This document shows, in pieces, positions 27,547 through 35,903 of a stretch of DNA of 64,000 nucleotides. The notes under the pieces are model-generated. The model saw nothing but the letters and a program-made list of their open reading frames with translations, was not told the DNA's origin and ran no database searches. The first letter of the stretch is position 1. Each line of letters begins with the position of its first letter. The translations under genes and the position numbers were made by a program. The stretch spans positions 1 to 64,000 of the forward strand of contig JBEGVN010000017.1 in the NCBI GenBank assembly GCA_041178325.1. The letters run 5' to 3'. This stretch comes from UBA6136 sp041178325. Lineage in GTDB: Bacteria > Pseudomonadota > Gammaproteobacteria > Methylococcales > Methylococcaceae.

Positions 27547-27573
27547 TCATAAAGAGCCCCCCTTATCTGTCAA
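27546..27573 (-). promoter_or_regulatory. groESL sigma70-type promoter
   Basis: On the minus strand, TTGACA (27573-27568) is separated by 16 bases from TATGAT (27551-27546), which directly abuts CIRCE. I see no clear sigma32-type motif overlapping it, so HrcA/CIRCE control of a housekeeping promoter is the simplest reading. Confidence 0.85.
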
Positions 27574-27680
27574 GCCAAGACCCAAGGGGTATTCCGGCAC
27601 ATACCGAGGATATCGGGACGGTCTTCCGAGATTTCAAGAGGGGGACCGATTAGCCCCGACATGGGGCGCGATGGAGGCCG

Positions 27681-28247
27681 TCAGTCTTTGACCGGACGCT
27701 TTTCAAGCTTTCGCTGAAGGGTTCGCCGATGCATCCCCAATGCCCGAGCCGCTGCAGAGATGTTGCCCGAGTGTTCAACGAGGATCTTTTGCAGATGCTC
27801 CCATTCCAACCGCCTGACCGAGAGGGGTTTTTCCTTAATTTCGACGTACTCGTCGCCCTGGTCCTTATGAAGAGCCGATACGATCTCATCCGCATCCGCA
27901 GGCTTGGCCAGATAATGGATAGCGCCCAATTTTATGGCCTCGACCGCTGTGGCAATGCTGGCAAAACCCGTGAGCATTACAATCCGCGTATTCGCGTCGA
28001 GCTCATGTAACCGTTTAACCAGAAGGAGGCCCGACTCCTGACCAATGCGAAGATCAATCACGGCATATTCAGGATCGACGGATTCAGCCAATCGAATCCC
28101 TTCATCAACGTCAGTCGCCGAATGGACTTCGAACCCTCGACGACTCAGTGCCTGCGCCAAGACCCCACAAAAGGTGACGTCATCATCAACGAGCAACAAG
28201 GTTGGCTTTTGCTCTAACTCGGTCATCAGGGGGGCAGCTTCATTCAT
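27681..28247 (-). CDS. regA: Response regulator RegA/PrrA/ActR family
   Basis: A 188-residue redox response regulator. The receiver domain has LLLVDDD, the phospho-acceptor aspartate in YAVIDLRIG and the conserved lysine in YLAKPAD. The C-terminal Fis-type helix-turn-helix (GNISAAARALGMHRRTLQRKL) is the hallmark of the RegA group. The ATG at 28247 has AGAGG six bases upstream. It lies ten bases after regB. RegA homologues control respiratory oxidases and carbon or nitrogen fixation genes; the oxidase operon about 4 kb away is a plausible target. Confidence 0.94.
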   Translation of the reverse strand: MNEAAPLMTELEQKPTLLLVDDDVTFCGVLAQALSRRGFEVHSATDVDEGIRLAESVDPEYAVIDLRIGQESGLLLVKRLHELDANTRIVMLTGFASIATAVEAIKLGAIHYLAKPADADEIVSALHKDQGDEYVEIKEKPLSVRRLEWEHLQKILVEHSGNISAAARALGMHRRTLQRKLEKRPVKD

Positions 28248-28257
28248 CCTGAGCCTC

Positions 28258-29619
28258 TTAAATCCTTTTTTGCGCCACAACGGGCAGTTCAATCCTCGTA
28301 CACGTACCCAACTGCCGCTCCCTAGCGGTCATCTCAATAATTCCACCCAACCGGTGAATCGTCGAGAAGGCAAGAAAAAGACCTACGCCGAGCCCATTGT
28401 CCTTTGTCGAAATCGGCTCCTTCCCTAATTGACGAGAAATATCTGGCGGTATCCCGGGGCCTGTATCCAAAATTCTCAGAATAACCACCCGGTAATCCCA
28501 ACGCACGTGGAGAGAGAGCCCATCGCTTGAAACTTCAGCGGCATTATTGAGGATATTGACCAAGGCATGCGTAAGGGTCTGCTCCGCCAAAAACTCAGGG
28601 ATCGGCTCCGGACCGGCCTTTCGATAGTCTAGTTTGGCGCCATGCAACTGCTGCTTCCAACTTCTGACCACATCATCAAGGTAGGTCGTCAGCAACATCA
28701 GGTGACCACTTTCCGCCCGGATTTCCCCGGCCGTTGCAGACATGACCGATAACGCCTGCTTGCATCGGGAAACCTGCTCTTTCAGGATTTTCATCTTGGT
28801 TGCCAGCTCGTTACCATCGACAGGATCGCATTCGCTCTCGATCTCTCCAATCAATATGGCCATCGTTCCAAGTGGCGTCCCCATTTCATGTGCAGCACCT
28901 GCCGCCAGCGTTCCGAGCGCAACAACCCGCTCATTTCGAAGGCTCTGCTCACGCGCTTCGGCAAGACTTCGCTCCCGCGCCCTCAGGTTCTTTGCCATCT
29001 CCACTACAAAATAGGCCACCATCACCGCACTAAAGACAAAGCCAAACCACATCCCGAATACATGCAGGTCCAGCTCGTGACGTGACATCGTCGCATGCAT
29101 GTCATGAATAGCCCGCAAGCCATGATCCTTGGGCAATCCGACATCAAAGGGCTGAAGGTCTGGTAATGGCTGATAGTAAGCCATCAGCATCGTGTAACAG
29201 CCGGTCGTGAACATAACCATGTACCACGTATATTCCTGAGGCAAGACCGTTGCTGCAATGATCAAAGGCAACAGAAAAAACCAGGCGATCGGATTGGTAG
29301 CCCCACCTGTAAAATAGAGAATCGCAGTAATGGCGAGGACATCACAGGACAGCTGTATGAAAAGCTCGTTCTCGGAAATCGGCTCCCATGTGCTCAACCT
29401 AAGCCAGGTCCACCAGTTAAAAATGGACAGAAGGGTCAAAATGGCCCAAAGAGGAACCTCACGCAGAGGAATATCCAAACCATACAGACTGATAAAAATG
29501 ATCAATCCCTCACCGATGATCATGAGGTTTCTCAATACAAACAGCCATCGCAAGTTCTGCCTGGCGTCATTCTCCGGCGCAATAGGTGTTGGGATATTCG
29601 GCAAGGGTTCGGTATTCAT
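28258..29619 (-). CDS. regB: Redox sensor histidine kinase RegB/PrrB/ActS family
   Basis: A 453-residue membrane kinase. About six membrane segments fill residues 25-210, including the quinone-binding motif GGATNPIAWFF at 105-115. The H-box AAHEMGTPLGTM carries His244. Cys286, in EQVSRCKQAL, lies at the position of the redox-active cysteine of RegB. N-box (NILNNAAE) and G-boxes (DTGPGIPP, GLGVGLFLA) follow. All key residues for ubiquinone and thiol redox sensing are therefore present. It forms an operon with regA. Confidence 0.94.
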   Translation of the reverse strand: MNTEPLPNIPTPIAPENDARQNLRWLFVLRNLMIIGEGLIIFISLYGLDIPLREVPLWAILTLLSIFNWWTWLRLSTWEPISENELFIQLSCDVLAITAILYFTGGATNPIAWFFLLPLIIAATVLPQEYTWYMVMFTTGCYTMLMAYYQPLPDLQPFDVGLPKDHGLRAIHDMHATMSRHELDLHVFGMWFGFVFSAVMVAYFVVEMAKNLRARERSLAEAREQSLRNERVVALGTLAAGAAHEMGTPLGTMAILIGEIESECDPVDGNELATKMKILKEQVSRCKQALSVMSATAGEIRAESGHLMLLTTYLDDVVRSWKQQLHGAKLDYRKAGPEPIPEFLAEQTLTHALVNILNNAAEVSSDGLSLHVRWDYRVVILRILDTGPGIPPDISRQLGKEPISTKDNGLGVGLFLAFSTIHRLGGIIEMTARERQLGTCTRIELPVVAQKRI

Positions 29620-29636
29620 GCGGCGTTGTCACTCAT

Positions 29637-29666
29637 TTTCTAGCGCTTTAACAAATCATGCGTCAA
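29637..29666 (-). promoter_or_regulatory. Possible regBA promoter
   Basis: On the minus strand, TTGACG (29666-29661) and TAGAAA (29642-29637) are 18 bases apart, and the regB ATG follows after about 17 bases. The match is moderate (5/6 and 4/6). Confidence 0.3.
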
Positions 29667-29710
29667 TTTGCCACATTCCTGAAATGTAAAGCCACCGATA
29701 AAATTTTAAT

Positions 29711-29802
29711 CACTGTTCAGAGCAACACCTGACAGCCGGTATCCATACCTCTCGGATACCATCCTCCTTATATGTAGCAGGGCTAATGACCCTGCTTTTT
29801 TT
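29711..29802 (+). ncRNA. Candidate small regulatory RNA
   Basis: This gap between regB and msrA, both on the minus strand, holds a structured element oriented on the plus strand. Three hairpins follow each other: CTGTTCAG/CTGACAG (29713-29735, one bulge), GGTATCC/GGATACC (29738-29760, perfect) and GCAGGG/CCCTGC (29777-29795) followed by seven T. Between hairpins two and three, TCCTCCTT (29762-29769) is unpaired and complementary to Shine-Dalgarno sequences. A weak promoter TTCCTG-N17-TAAAAT (-10 at 29699-29704) would start a transcript of about 92 bases. No plus-strand protein gene explains the terminator. Confidence 0.5.
29777..29802 (+). terminator. Rho-independent terminator on the plus strand
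   Basis: GCAGGG-N7-CCCTGC is followed by seven T on the plus strand only. On the minus strand no U run follows, so it does not serve msrA transcripts. It faces a region with no annotated plus-strand gene and supports the small RNA proposed here. Confidence 0.75.
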
Positions 29803-29806
29803 ATGC

Positions 29807-30457
29807 TCAAGATTCAGCTGGGCTGCACTCATAACCGACACCCAACCCTCTCAAGCCGCAATATCCGTCAGGGTTTTTAGCCAGATACTGCTGGTGATAT
29901 TGTTCCGCATAGTAAAAAGCAGGCGCCAGCAAAATTTCAGTGGTTATTGCTAAACGCACCCCCTTGGTGCGAATAGTGGACTCATAGGCATCCTTACTGG
30001 CAGATACCTTTGCTAGCCAGTCCTCGCGATCGACATAAATGGCAGATCGATATTGAGTTCCAATGTCGTTACCCTGCCGCATGCCCTGTGTCGGATCGTG
30101 GGACTCCCAAAAGGCCTTCAGCAAAGCTTCTATCGAGACTTTTTCGGGGTCAAATACGACCTTGACCACTTCCGCATGACCTGTGTTGCCAGTGCAGACC
30201 TCTTCGTATGTGGGGTTTGGCGTATGCCCCCCAGCATACCCTACCACCGTGAGGTAAACCCCCGGTATCTGCCAGAGGCGTCTTTCAGCGCCCCAGAAAC
30301 ACCCCATACCCAGCATCAACTCCCGGCAACCGTCAGGAAATGGCGGCAATAGTTCGCTTCCAAGCACCAGGTGTTGGCCTTTGATATCAAGAGCCGTTTC
30401 TCTGCCCTCTAGCACTTCAGACGCCCGCCCCAATCCAAATCGCTTTAAATCAAACAT
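29807..30457 (-). CDS. msrA: Peptide methionine-S-sulfoxide reductase MsrA
   Basis: MsrA repairs oxidised methionine (S-epimer) using thioredoxin. The 216-residue protein has the catalytic motif GMGCFWGAERRLW (Cys53), GYAGGHTPNPTYEEVCTG split by conserved Glu and Asp, and two C-terminal recycling cysteines (GYCGLRG and YECS). I chose the ATG at 30457 because a strong GGGAGGAGGG stands directly upstream, although the frame is open back to 30529. It is divergent from hslO, another oxidative-stress gene, across a 76-base gap. Confidence 0.96.
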   Translation of the reverse strand: MFDLKRFGLGRASEVLEGRETALDIKGQHLVLGSELLPPFPDGCRELMLGMGCFWGAERRLWQIPGVYLTVVGYAGGHTPNPTYEEVCTGNTGHAEVVKVVFDPEKVSIEALLKAFWESHDPTQGMRQGNDIGTQYRSAIYVDREDWLAKVSASKDAYESTIRTKGVRLAITTEILLAPAFYYAEQYHQQYLAKNPDGYCGLRGLGVGYECSPAES

Positions 30458-30533
30458 TCCCTCCTCCCGAGGTAGCATGACAGGAGCTAGTGTAGACTCG
30501 ACGCCCACATCAAAATTCCAACCCGACACTGCG

Positions 30534-31406
30534 ATGGCATCAAGCGATTTCTTTCAACGTTTTTATTTTGAGTCCCTGGGCATCCGCGGCGAAATCGTAA
30601 GACTCAACGAATCCTGGAAACAAACACAAGGTCTGACGCGCTATCCCGCCCCAGTTGCCGCTTTGCTTGGAGAATCGCTGTGCGCCACAGTGCTCCTCTC
30701 TGGAACGATCAAGTTTCAGGGTTCCCTGATCTTGCAGATCCAGAGTGGCGGCCCCGTAAAAACCATCGTCGCACAGACTACGCATCAACGTACTGTCAGA
30801 GGACTGGCTCATTGGGCCCCAGATCTTGATACCCAAAACTTCCAGCAACTGCTCCCCGATGGTCGGCTGGTCATCACCATACAAAACCAGAACCACGAGC
30901 CTTATCAGGGAATCGTGTCCGTTGACGGCACCTCCATTGCCGATACCCTTGAGAGTTATTTTCGGCAATCAGAACAGCTTCCCACTCGCCTTTGGTTAGA
31001 TGCAGACAGCGAGCTCGCAACCGGCATATTCCTCCAAATTCTTCCAGAGAAAGAGCGCTTGGAAGATGACTGGAACCGGATTCTCCATTTAACGGATACC
31101 CTTACGCGAGAGGAACTGCGCGAACTTCCATCGGAAGAGCTCCTGTACCGACTTTATAACGAAGAGGATGTTCGCATCATTGAACCTGAACCGGTCCTAT
31201 TCCGTTGCAGTTGCGATCGTGAACGCATTGAAACCGTCCTACTGACTCTGGGCTCTGACGAGATTGTAGACGTCCTCAGCCGCGAAGGTGCAATCGAAGT
31301 TCATTGTGACTTTTGCAATCGCCTTTATCGTTTTGACAAGGTGGATATCGGAGCCTTATATAACGACAAAGCGACTCTTCGCCACCCGCACCCCAGCCAC
31401 CATTAA
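30534..31406 (+). CDS. hslO: Redox-regulated chaperone Hsp33
   Basis: Hsp33 becomes an active holdase when oxidised. The 290-residue protein contains the zinc-binding cysteines CxC (225, 227) and CxxC (258, 261) in RCSCDRE and VHCDFCNR, so the redox switch is intact. The frame is open upstream, but family alignment favours the ATG at 30534 (MASSDFFQRF). Shares a short divergent control region with msrA. Confidence 0.97.
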   Translation: MASSDFFQRFYFESLGIRGEIVRLNESWKQTQGLTRYPAPVAALLGESLCATVLLSGTIKFQGSLILQIQSGGPVKTIVAQTTHQRTVRGLAHWAPDLDTQNFQQLLPDGRLVITIQNQNHEPYQGIVSVDGTSIADTLESYFRQSEQLPTRLWLDADSELATGIFLQILPEKERLEDDWNRILHLTDTLTREELRELPSEELLYRLYNEEDVRIIEPEPVLFRCSCDRERIETVLLTLGSDEIVDVLSREGAIEVHCDFCNRLYRFDKVDIGALYNDKATLRHPHPSHH

Positions 31407-31431
31407 AAAACGCAGCCGGAGCTGCGTTTTT
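31406..31431. terminator. Bidirectional terminator between hslO and coxC
   Basis: CGCAGC-CGGA-GCTGCG is flanked by A5 and T5. It lies directly after the hslO stop and 15 bases beyond the coxC stop on the other strand, so it can end both convergent transcripts. Confidence 0.9.
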
Positions 31432-31445
31432 GGGGCGTGCTAGCT

Positions 31446-32318
31446 TTAAAGCCAGTAGACGAAAATAAATAGTCCCAGCCAAACTACGTCAACAAAATGC
31501 CAGTACCATGCTGCGGCTTCAAAGGCAAAGTGATGCTTACTGGAGAAGTGGCCCCGCATACTTCTGATAAGGACAACCGTCAGCATGATCGCGCCGATGG
31601 TCACATGCAGACCATGGAATCCCGTTAGCATAAAGAAGGTTGAACCGTAGATTCCGGTACCCAGCGTCAATCCCATCTCCGTATAGGCTTCATGGTATTC
31701 CATGCCTTGGAAGAAGACGAAGAGGAACCCAAGGGCAACCGTCAGGGCCAAACCAATAATCAGTTGTTTGCGGTTATCCTTCAATAAGCCCCAATGGGAC
31801 CAAGTGATTGTCGCACCACTGGTCAGAAGGATCATCGTGTTCAGTGCAGGAATTCCCCAAGCCGCCATAGGCTCGAACTCACCGCCCTCATGCCCCCCGA
31901 TGCGTTCTGGACCATTCGTTGGCCAGACATTCTGGAATGTATCCCACAGATATTGATGGGTGAATTCACCTGCGCCCTCACCCGCCATCCAAGGCAACGC
32001 AAGAACACGTGCATACCAAAGGGCGCCAAAGAAGGCCGCGAAGAAAAACACTTCCGAAGTGATGAACCAGATCATCCCCATTTTGAAGGATACATCTACC
32101 TGATGGTTGTAGAGACCTCCGATGCTTTCACGTATCACCTCTCCAAACCACAGGAACATCATCAAAATCACGACCGAGGCACCAACGATCATCATCGTCC
32201 CGCCAATATCGCTACCATTCAGGTAGGATGAAAATCCAAACAGGAGCACGAAGAGACCAATCGATCCAAGAATCGGCTGGGTGGCCTTGTGTGGTAGATA
32301 GTAAGATCCATGCGCCAT
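31446..32318 (-). CDS. coxC: Cytochrome c oxidase subunit III
   Basis: A 290-residue membrane protein with seven predicted segments. Typical subunit III blocks are visible: WFGEVIRESIGGLYNHQV, FITSEVFFFAAFFGALWY, GMEYHEAYTEMGLTLG, GFHGLHVTIGA and the C-terminal WYWHFVDVVWLGLFIFVYW. It is the last gene of the oxidase operon before the terminator. AGGGGA precedes the ATG. Confidence 0.98.
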   Translation of the reverse strand: MAHGSYYLPHKATQPILGSIGLFVLLFGFSSYLNGSDIGGTMMIVGASVVILMMFLWFGEVIRESIGGLYNHQVDVSFKMGMIWFITSEVFFFAAFFGALWYARVLALPWMAGEGAGEFTHQYLWDTFQNVWPTNGPERIGGHEGGEFEPMAAWGIPALNTMILLTSGATITWSHWGLLKDNRKQLIIGLALTVALGFLFVFFQGMEYHEAYTEMGLTLGTGIYGSTFFMLTGFHGLHVTIGAIMLTVVLIRSMRGHFSSKHHFAFEAAAWYWHFVDVVWLGLFIFVYWL

Positions 32319-32356
32319 CGCTATTCCCCTGAATTAATCTGAGTTCTAGGTTTGCC

Positions 32357-32896
32357 CTATTTCTGGGCTGTAATATCAAAAAACGTGTAAGACAACGTAA
32401 GGTCCGCAACGGTGCTGGGCAACGCCGGGTCGATTACAAACCTGACGTCCATTTCACGCTCTTCATGCGGCCCGAAAGCCTGCTCGTCAAAACAAAAACA
32501 TTGCACTTTCTGAAGAAACCGAGTCGCCCAACCCGGCGCAATACTCGGAATTGCTCTCCCCACTAGCGCGGAACCAGATGTATTGGTCCCATAAAACTTA
32601 ACCGTATGATATTCGCCCGGATGAACCTTCAACTTATTCACTTCCGAACGAAACTTTAGCGGCATTGCCCCGTTCACCGTCGTTAAAAACTCGACCGAGA
32701 CGGTTCGACTGAGGTCCGGTTTAAAGGCAACCTCAGCAACCGCCTCGGATTTGATCTTTCCATTCAGCCCCGTCAACTCGCAGAAGACGTCATAAAGCGG
32801 GACCAAGGCAAATCCAAAAGCAAACATGATGAGCACAAACAGAGCCACGGGCCAAATAATTCGGCGATTCGCGGGCTTCTTGGATGCCTCCGTCAC
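32357..32896 (-). CDS. ctaG: Cytochrome c oxidase assembly protein Cox11/CtaG
   Basis: Cox11 delivers copper to the CuB centre of subunit I. The 179-residue protein has one N-terminal membrane anchor (PVALFVLIMFAFGFALVPLYDVFCEL) of which the following cysteine is conserved. A periplasmic beta domain follows, with the copper motif VQCFCFDEQ. I place the start at the GTG at 32896, which overlaps the stop of the preceding small gene as GTGA. A TTG at 32935 would bury that gene. Confidence 0.95.
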   Translation of the reverse strand: MTEASKKPANRRIIWPVALFVLIMFAFGFALVPLYDVFCELTGLNGKIKSEAVAEVAFKPDLSRTVSVEFLTTVNGAMPLKFRSEVNKLKVHPGEYHTVKFYGTNTSGSALVGRAIPSIAPGWATRFLQKVQCFCFDEQAFGPHEEREMDVRFVIDPALPSTVADLTLSYTFFDITAQK

Positions 32897-33003
32897 GGGT
32901 GACCCACACTTTCGACGACCTGCCGTATAGCCCAAACATAAAGGCCTACAGCAACGGTTACAAGAAAGAGTGCCGTCAATAGGTTTTTTTGCTTCAGATT
33001 CAT
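32893..33003 (-). CDS. Small membrane protein, putative cytochrome oxidase small assembly protein
   Basis: A 36-residue reading frame begins with ATG at 33003 and ends in a TGA that overlaps the GTG start of cox11. The peptide starts MNLKQKNLLTALF, has one hydrophobic segment (about residues 9-25) and ends in a short polar tail. Many proteobacterial oxidase operons carry a tiny single-span gene exactly between coxA and cox11, called cytochrome oxidase small assembly protein. Position, coupling and topology support that here, but its role is not proven. Confidence 0.75.
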   Translation of the reverse strand: MNLKQKNLLTALFLVTVAVGLYVWAIRQVVESVGHP

Positions 33004-33053
33004 TTCAAATCACCGGGGAAGCAATGATTCAAAGCTGCCCCGGCTCGTCCTTA

Positions 33054-34640
33054 TTAATGAATGTGCGGCGAATGTTCCCACGTGTGATATGGCGCAGGCG
33101 AGGGGAGCTGCCATTCAAGGCCATGCTCATGCGCACCTTCCCAAACCTCATCGGTCGCATGCTCCCCCTCACCCTTCATCGCTCTTACGACGATGTAGCA
33201 GAGAATCAGCTGTGAGAAACCGAAAATAAAGGCACCAACACTGGACCAGGCATTGAATTCGGCAAATTGCAACGCGTAATCAGGGATACGACGCGGCATA
33301 CCGGCAAGACCAAGGAAGTGCTGCGGGAAGAAACAGACATTGACTGAAATTACGGTCAGCCAGAAGTGGAGGGCTGCCAGCTTTTCGTCATACATACGGC
33401 CCGTCCATTTTGGCAACCAATAGTAAACGCCAGCAATGATGGCGAAAACTGCACCAGAAACCAGAACGTAATGGAAATGCGCAACGATAAAGTAGGTGTC
33501 GTGATACTGAAGATCTGCCGGGGAGATTGACATCATCAGACCGGTAAACCCGCCCATTGTGAAGAGGACTACAAAGGCAATGGCCCAGAGCATCGGGGCC
33601 TCGAACGTGAGCGATCCACGCCACATCGTCGACAACCAATTAAAGACCTTAACGCCAGTTGGAACGGCAATCAGCATCGTAGCGTAGGTGAAATAGAGCT
33701 CACCCTCGATCGGCATCCCGACGGTGTACTGATGATGAGCCCATACGATGAATGAGAGGAAACCAATAGACGCAGTGGCGTAAACCATGGAGCTGTAGCC
33801 AAACAGCGTTTTTCTGGAAAAGGTCGGGATGATTTGTGAAACGATACCAAAGGACGGCAGAATCAGAACATAAACTTCCGGATGGCCAAAGAACCAAAAG
33901 AGATGCTGATAGAGAACTGGATCACCGCCTCCGGCAGCGTTGAAGAAGCTGGTCCCGAAGAACTTATCAGTCAGTAGCATGGTGACTGCGCCTGCAAACA
34001 CCGGCATGATCGCAACCAGAAGGAATGCCGTAATCAGCCAAGTCCAAACAAAGAGCGGCATCTTCATCAGGGTCATGCCAGGGGCGCGCATGTTAAGAAT
34101 GGTGACGATAATATTGATCGCCGCCAAGATTGATGAAACACCAAGGATGTGGACCGTAAAGATCGTGAATGGCAAGGCCGCACCGGTCTGCAGTACCAGC
34201 GGCGGGTAAAGCGTCCAACCTGCAGCAGCGGCACCACCATCCATGAAAAGGGTGCTGACGAGCATGACCGCTGCAAACGGCAGCAACCAGAAACTCCAGT
34301 TATTAAGTCTCGGCAGAGCCATATCAGGCGCGCCAATCATCATCGGAATCATCCAGTTGGCGAGGCCCGCAAAAGCCGGCATCACCGCACCGAACACCAT
34401 GATGAGCGCGTGAAGCGTCGTCATTGAATTAAAAAACAATGGGTCGACAAACTGCATGCCCGGCTCGAACAATTCCGCCCGGATAACCAGGGCCATGGCC
34501 CCGCCAACCATGAACATGACCAGTGAGGTCAGAAGATAGAGCGTGCCAATATCCTTGTGGTTGGTCGTCGTAACCCAGCGCATGAATCCCTTCGCGGGAC
34601 CATGATCGTGGTGATCGTCGTGGAGTGCCGTAACTGACAT
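33054..34640 (-). CDS. coxA: Cytochrome c oxidase subunit I
   Basis: The 528-residue catalytic subunit of an aa3-type haem-copper oxidase, with twelve membrane segments. Haem a ligand region TLHALIMVFG, CuB and cross-linked His-Tyr region FWFFGHPEVYVLILP, and haem a3/a ligands in YFIVAHFHYVLVSG are present. The K-channel lysine is in MLIAVPTGVKVFNWLSTM. The ATG at 34640 has GAGGTGA upstream; a GTG three codons earlier lacks one. Confidence 0.99.
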   Translation of the reverse strand: MSVTALHDDHHDHGPAKGFMRWVTTTNHKDIGTLYLLTSLVMFMVGGAMALVIRAELFEPGMQFVDPLFFNSMTTLHALIMVFGAVMPAFAGLANWMIPMMIGAPDMALPRLNNWSFWLLPFAAVMLVSTLFMDGGAAAAGWTLYPPLVLQTGAALPFTIFTVHILGVSSILAAINIIVTILNMRAPGMTLMKMPLFVWTWLITAFLLVAIMPVFAGAVTMLLTDKFFGTSFFNAAGGGDPVLYQHLFWFFGHPEVYVLILPSFGIVSQIIPTFSRKTLFGYSSMVYATASIGFLSFIVWAHHQYTVGMPIEGELYFTYATMLIAVPTGVKVFNWLSTMWRGSLTFEAPMLWAIAFVVLFTMGGFTGLMMSISPADLQYHDTYFIVAHFHYVLVSGAVFAIIAGVYYWLPKWTGRMYDEKLAALHFWLTVISVNVCFFPQHFLGLAGMPRRIPDYALQFAEFNAWSSVGAFIFGFSQLILCYIVVRAMKGEGEHATDEVWEGAHEHGLEWQLPSPAPYHTWEHSPHIH

Positions 34641-34669
34641 AGGATTCACCTCAATTCAATGGATTCGAT

Positions 34670-35863
34670 TTAGTGATGAGCCAGAACATCGCTGGCATGA
34701 ACCACATCACCGGTGTTATTGCCAAAGGAATTCCGCTGATACGTGATCACGGCCGCTACCTCCTCAGGCTTCAGGATATTCTTGAACGAAGCCATCAAGG
34801 GCGGCTTGCCATTGACCACCAGGGAGATATGGTCACTGACAGGTCCATTTACGACCTTACTTCCCTTGATCGCAGGGAAAAGACCGGAAATACCCTCACC
34901 GTTGGCCTGGTGACAACTTGCACAATGGGTTTCATAGACCTTCTGGCCTTCAGCCATTACATCCGACTTGTCTTCGCCTGAAACCGCAGCAGCGGATGCA
35001 ACCGCCTCAGCAGGCGCAGAGTGCGCATCTGGCGCCTGAGCTGCAGGAGGTGCAGCAGGCTCTGTCTCAGCATGGCCGAGGGCTTTTTTCTGCTCTGCGA
35101 CCCACTGCTTATATTCGGCCTCCGGCTTAGCGATAATCACAATCGGCATGAAGCCATGGTCGCGTCCGCACAATTCTGTGCACTGTCCGCGATAGATGCC
35201 CGGCTTTTCAATGCGGGTCCAGCCATCCGTGATGAAACCAGGAATCGTATCCTTCTTCCAGCCAAGGTCCGGCACCCACCATGAGTGGATGACATCTCCG
35301 CCCGTAAAGAGGAAACGAATTTTCTTGCCCGTCGGAACAACGAGGGGGTGATCCACTTCTAGAAGGTAATTGGGAACATCGGCAGGATTAATACCTGAAT
35401 TCGTCTGGCGGGCTTCGTTACTCTTGGCATCGAGCGAACTAAAAAAGTCCAGCCCGTCATCCAAGTATTCGTAGCGCCATTTCCACTGATAACCCGTGAC
35501 CTTGATGCTCATGTCAGCCCCGGAGACATCGTAGACGTTCAGCATCACCTTGGTGGCCGGAATGGCCATGGCCATGAGAATCAGGAAGGGAATGACCGTC
35601 CAAAGCACTTCGACCTTTGTATTCTCGTGGAAATCAGCAGCTACCGCGCCCTTGGATTTACGGAACTTCACTAGCGAGTAAATCAAAATACCGTATACGA
35701 GGACACCAATCGCCACACAGATCCAAAAGATCAGCATATGAAGATCATAGATATCCCGACTGAGCTCCGTAACGCCTTCAGTCAGATTGAGAGCGTAATC
35801 CGCCTGTGCTTCTCCCATGAACACCCAAACAGAAACCGCCAGCAATGCCTTTAAATTTTTCAC
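34670..35863 (-). CDS. coxB: Cytochrome c oxidase subunit II fused to cytochrome c
   Basis: Signal peptide (1-21), two membrane helices and the CuA cupredoxin domain: His193, Cys228, Cys232, His236 and Met239 in GQCTELCGRDHGFM are all present. After an Ala/Pro-rich linker (about 265-296) a class I cytochrome c domain follows, with CASCH at 314-318. The 397-residue protein is therefore of the caa3 type, carrying its own electron-entry haem. The start is GTG with GAGAGG six bases upstream. It opens the block coxB-coxA-small ORF-cox11-coxC. Confidence 0.97.
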   Translation of the reverse strand: MKNLKALLAVSVWVFMGEAQADYALNLTEGVTELSRDIYDLHMLIFWICVAIGVLVYGILIYSLVKFRKSKGAVAADFHENTKVEVLWTVIPFLILMAMAIPATKVMLNVYDVSGADMSIKVTGYQWKWRYEYLDDGLDFFSSLDAKSNEARQTNSGINPADVPNYLLEVDHPLVVPTGKKIRFLFTGGDVIHSWWVPDLGWKKDTIPGFITDGWTRIEKPGIYRGQCTELCGRDHGFMPIVIIAKPEAEYKQWVAEQKKALGHAETEPAAPPAAQAPDAHSAPAEAVASAAAVSGEDKSDVMAEGQKVYETHCASCHQANGEGISGLFPAIKGSKVVNGPVSDHISLVVNGKPPLMASFKNILKPEEVAAVITYQRNSFGNNTGDVVHASDVLAHH

Positions 35864-35903
35864 GTAACCCTCTCTACTCCGGTCACCGAGACCCTGATCA
35901 GGA

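Noticed and set aside
27653..27667. GCCCC-N5-GGGGC hairpin after regA
   Set aside because: Only five pairs and no U run; too weak to call a terminator.
29706..29762. Short minus-strand frame of 18 codons after AAGGAGG in the regB-msrA gap
   Set aside because: The Shine-Dalgarno-like sequence touches the ATG with no spacing, and the region is better explained as a structured RNA on the other strand.
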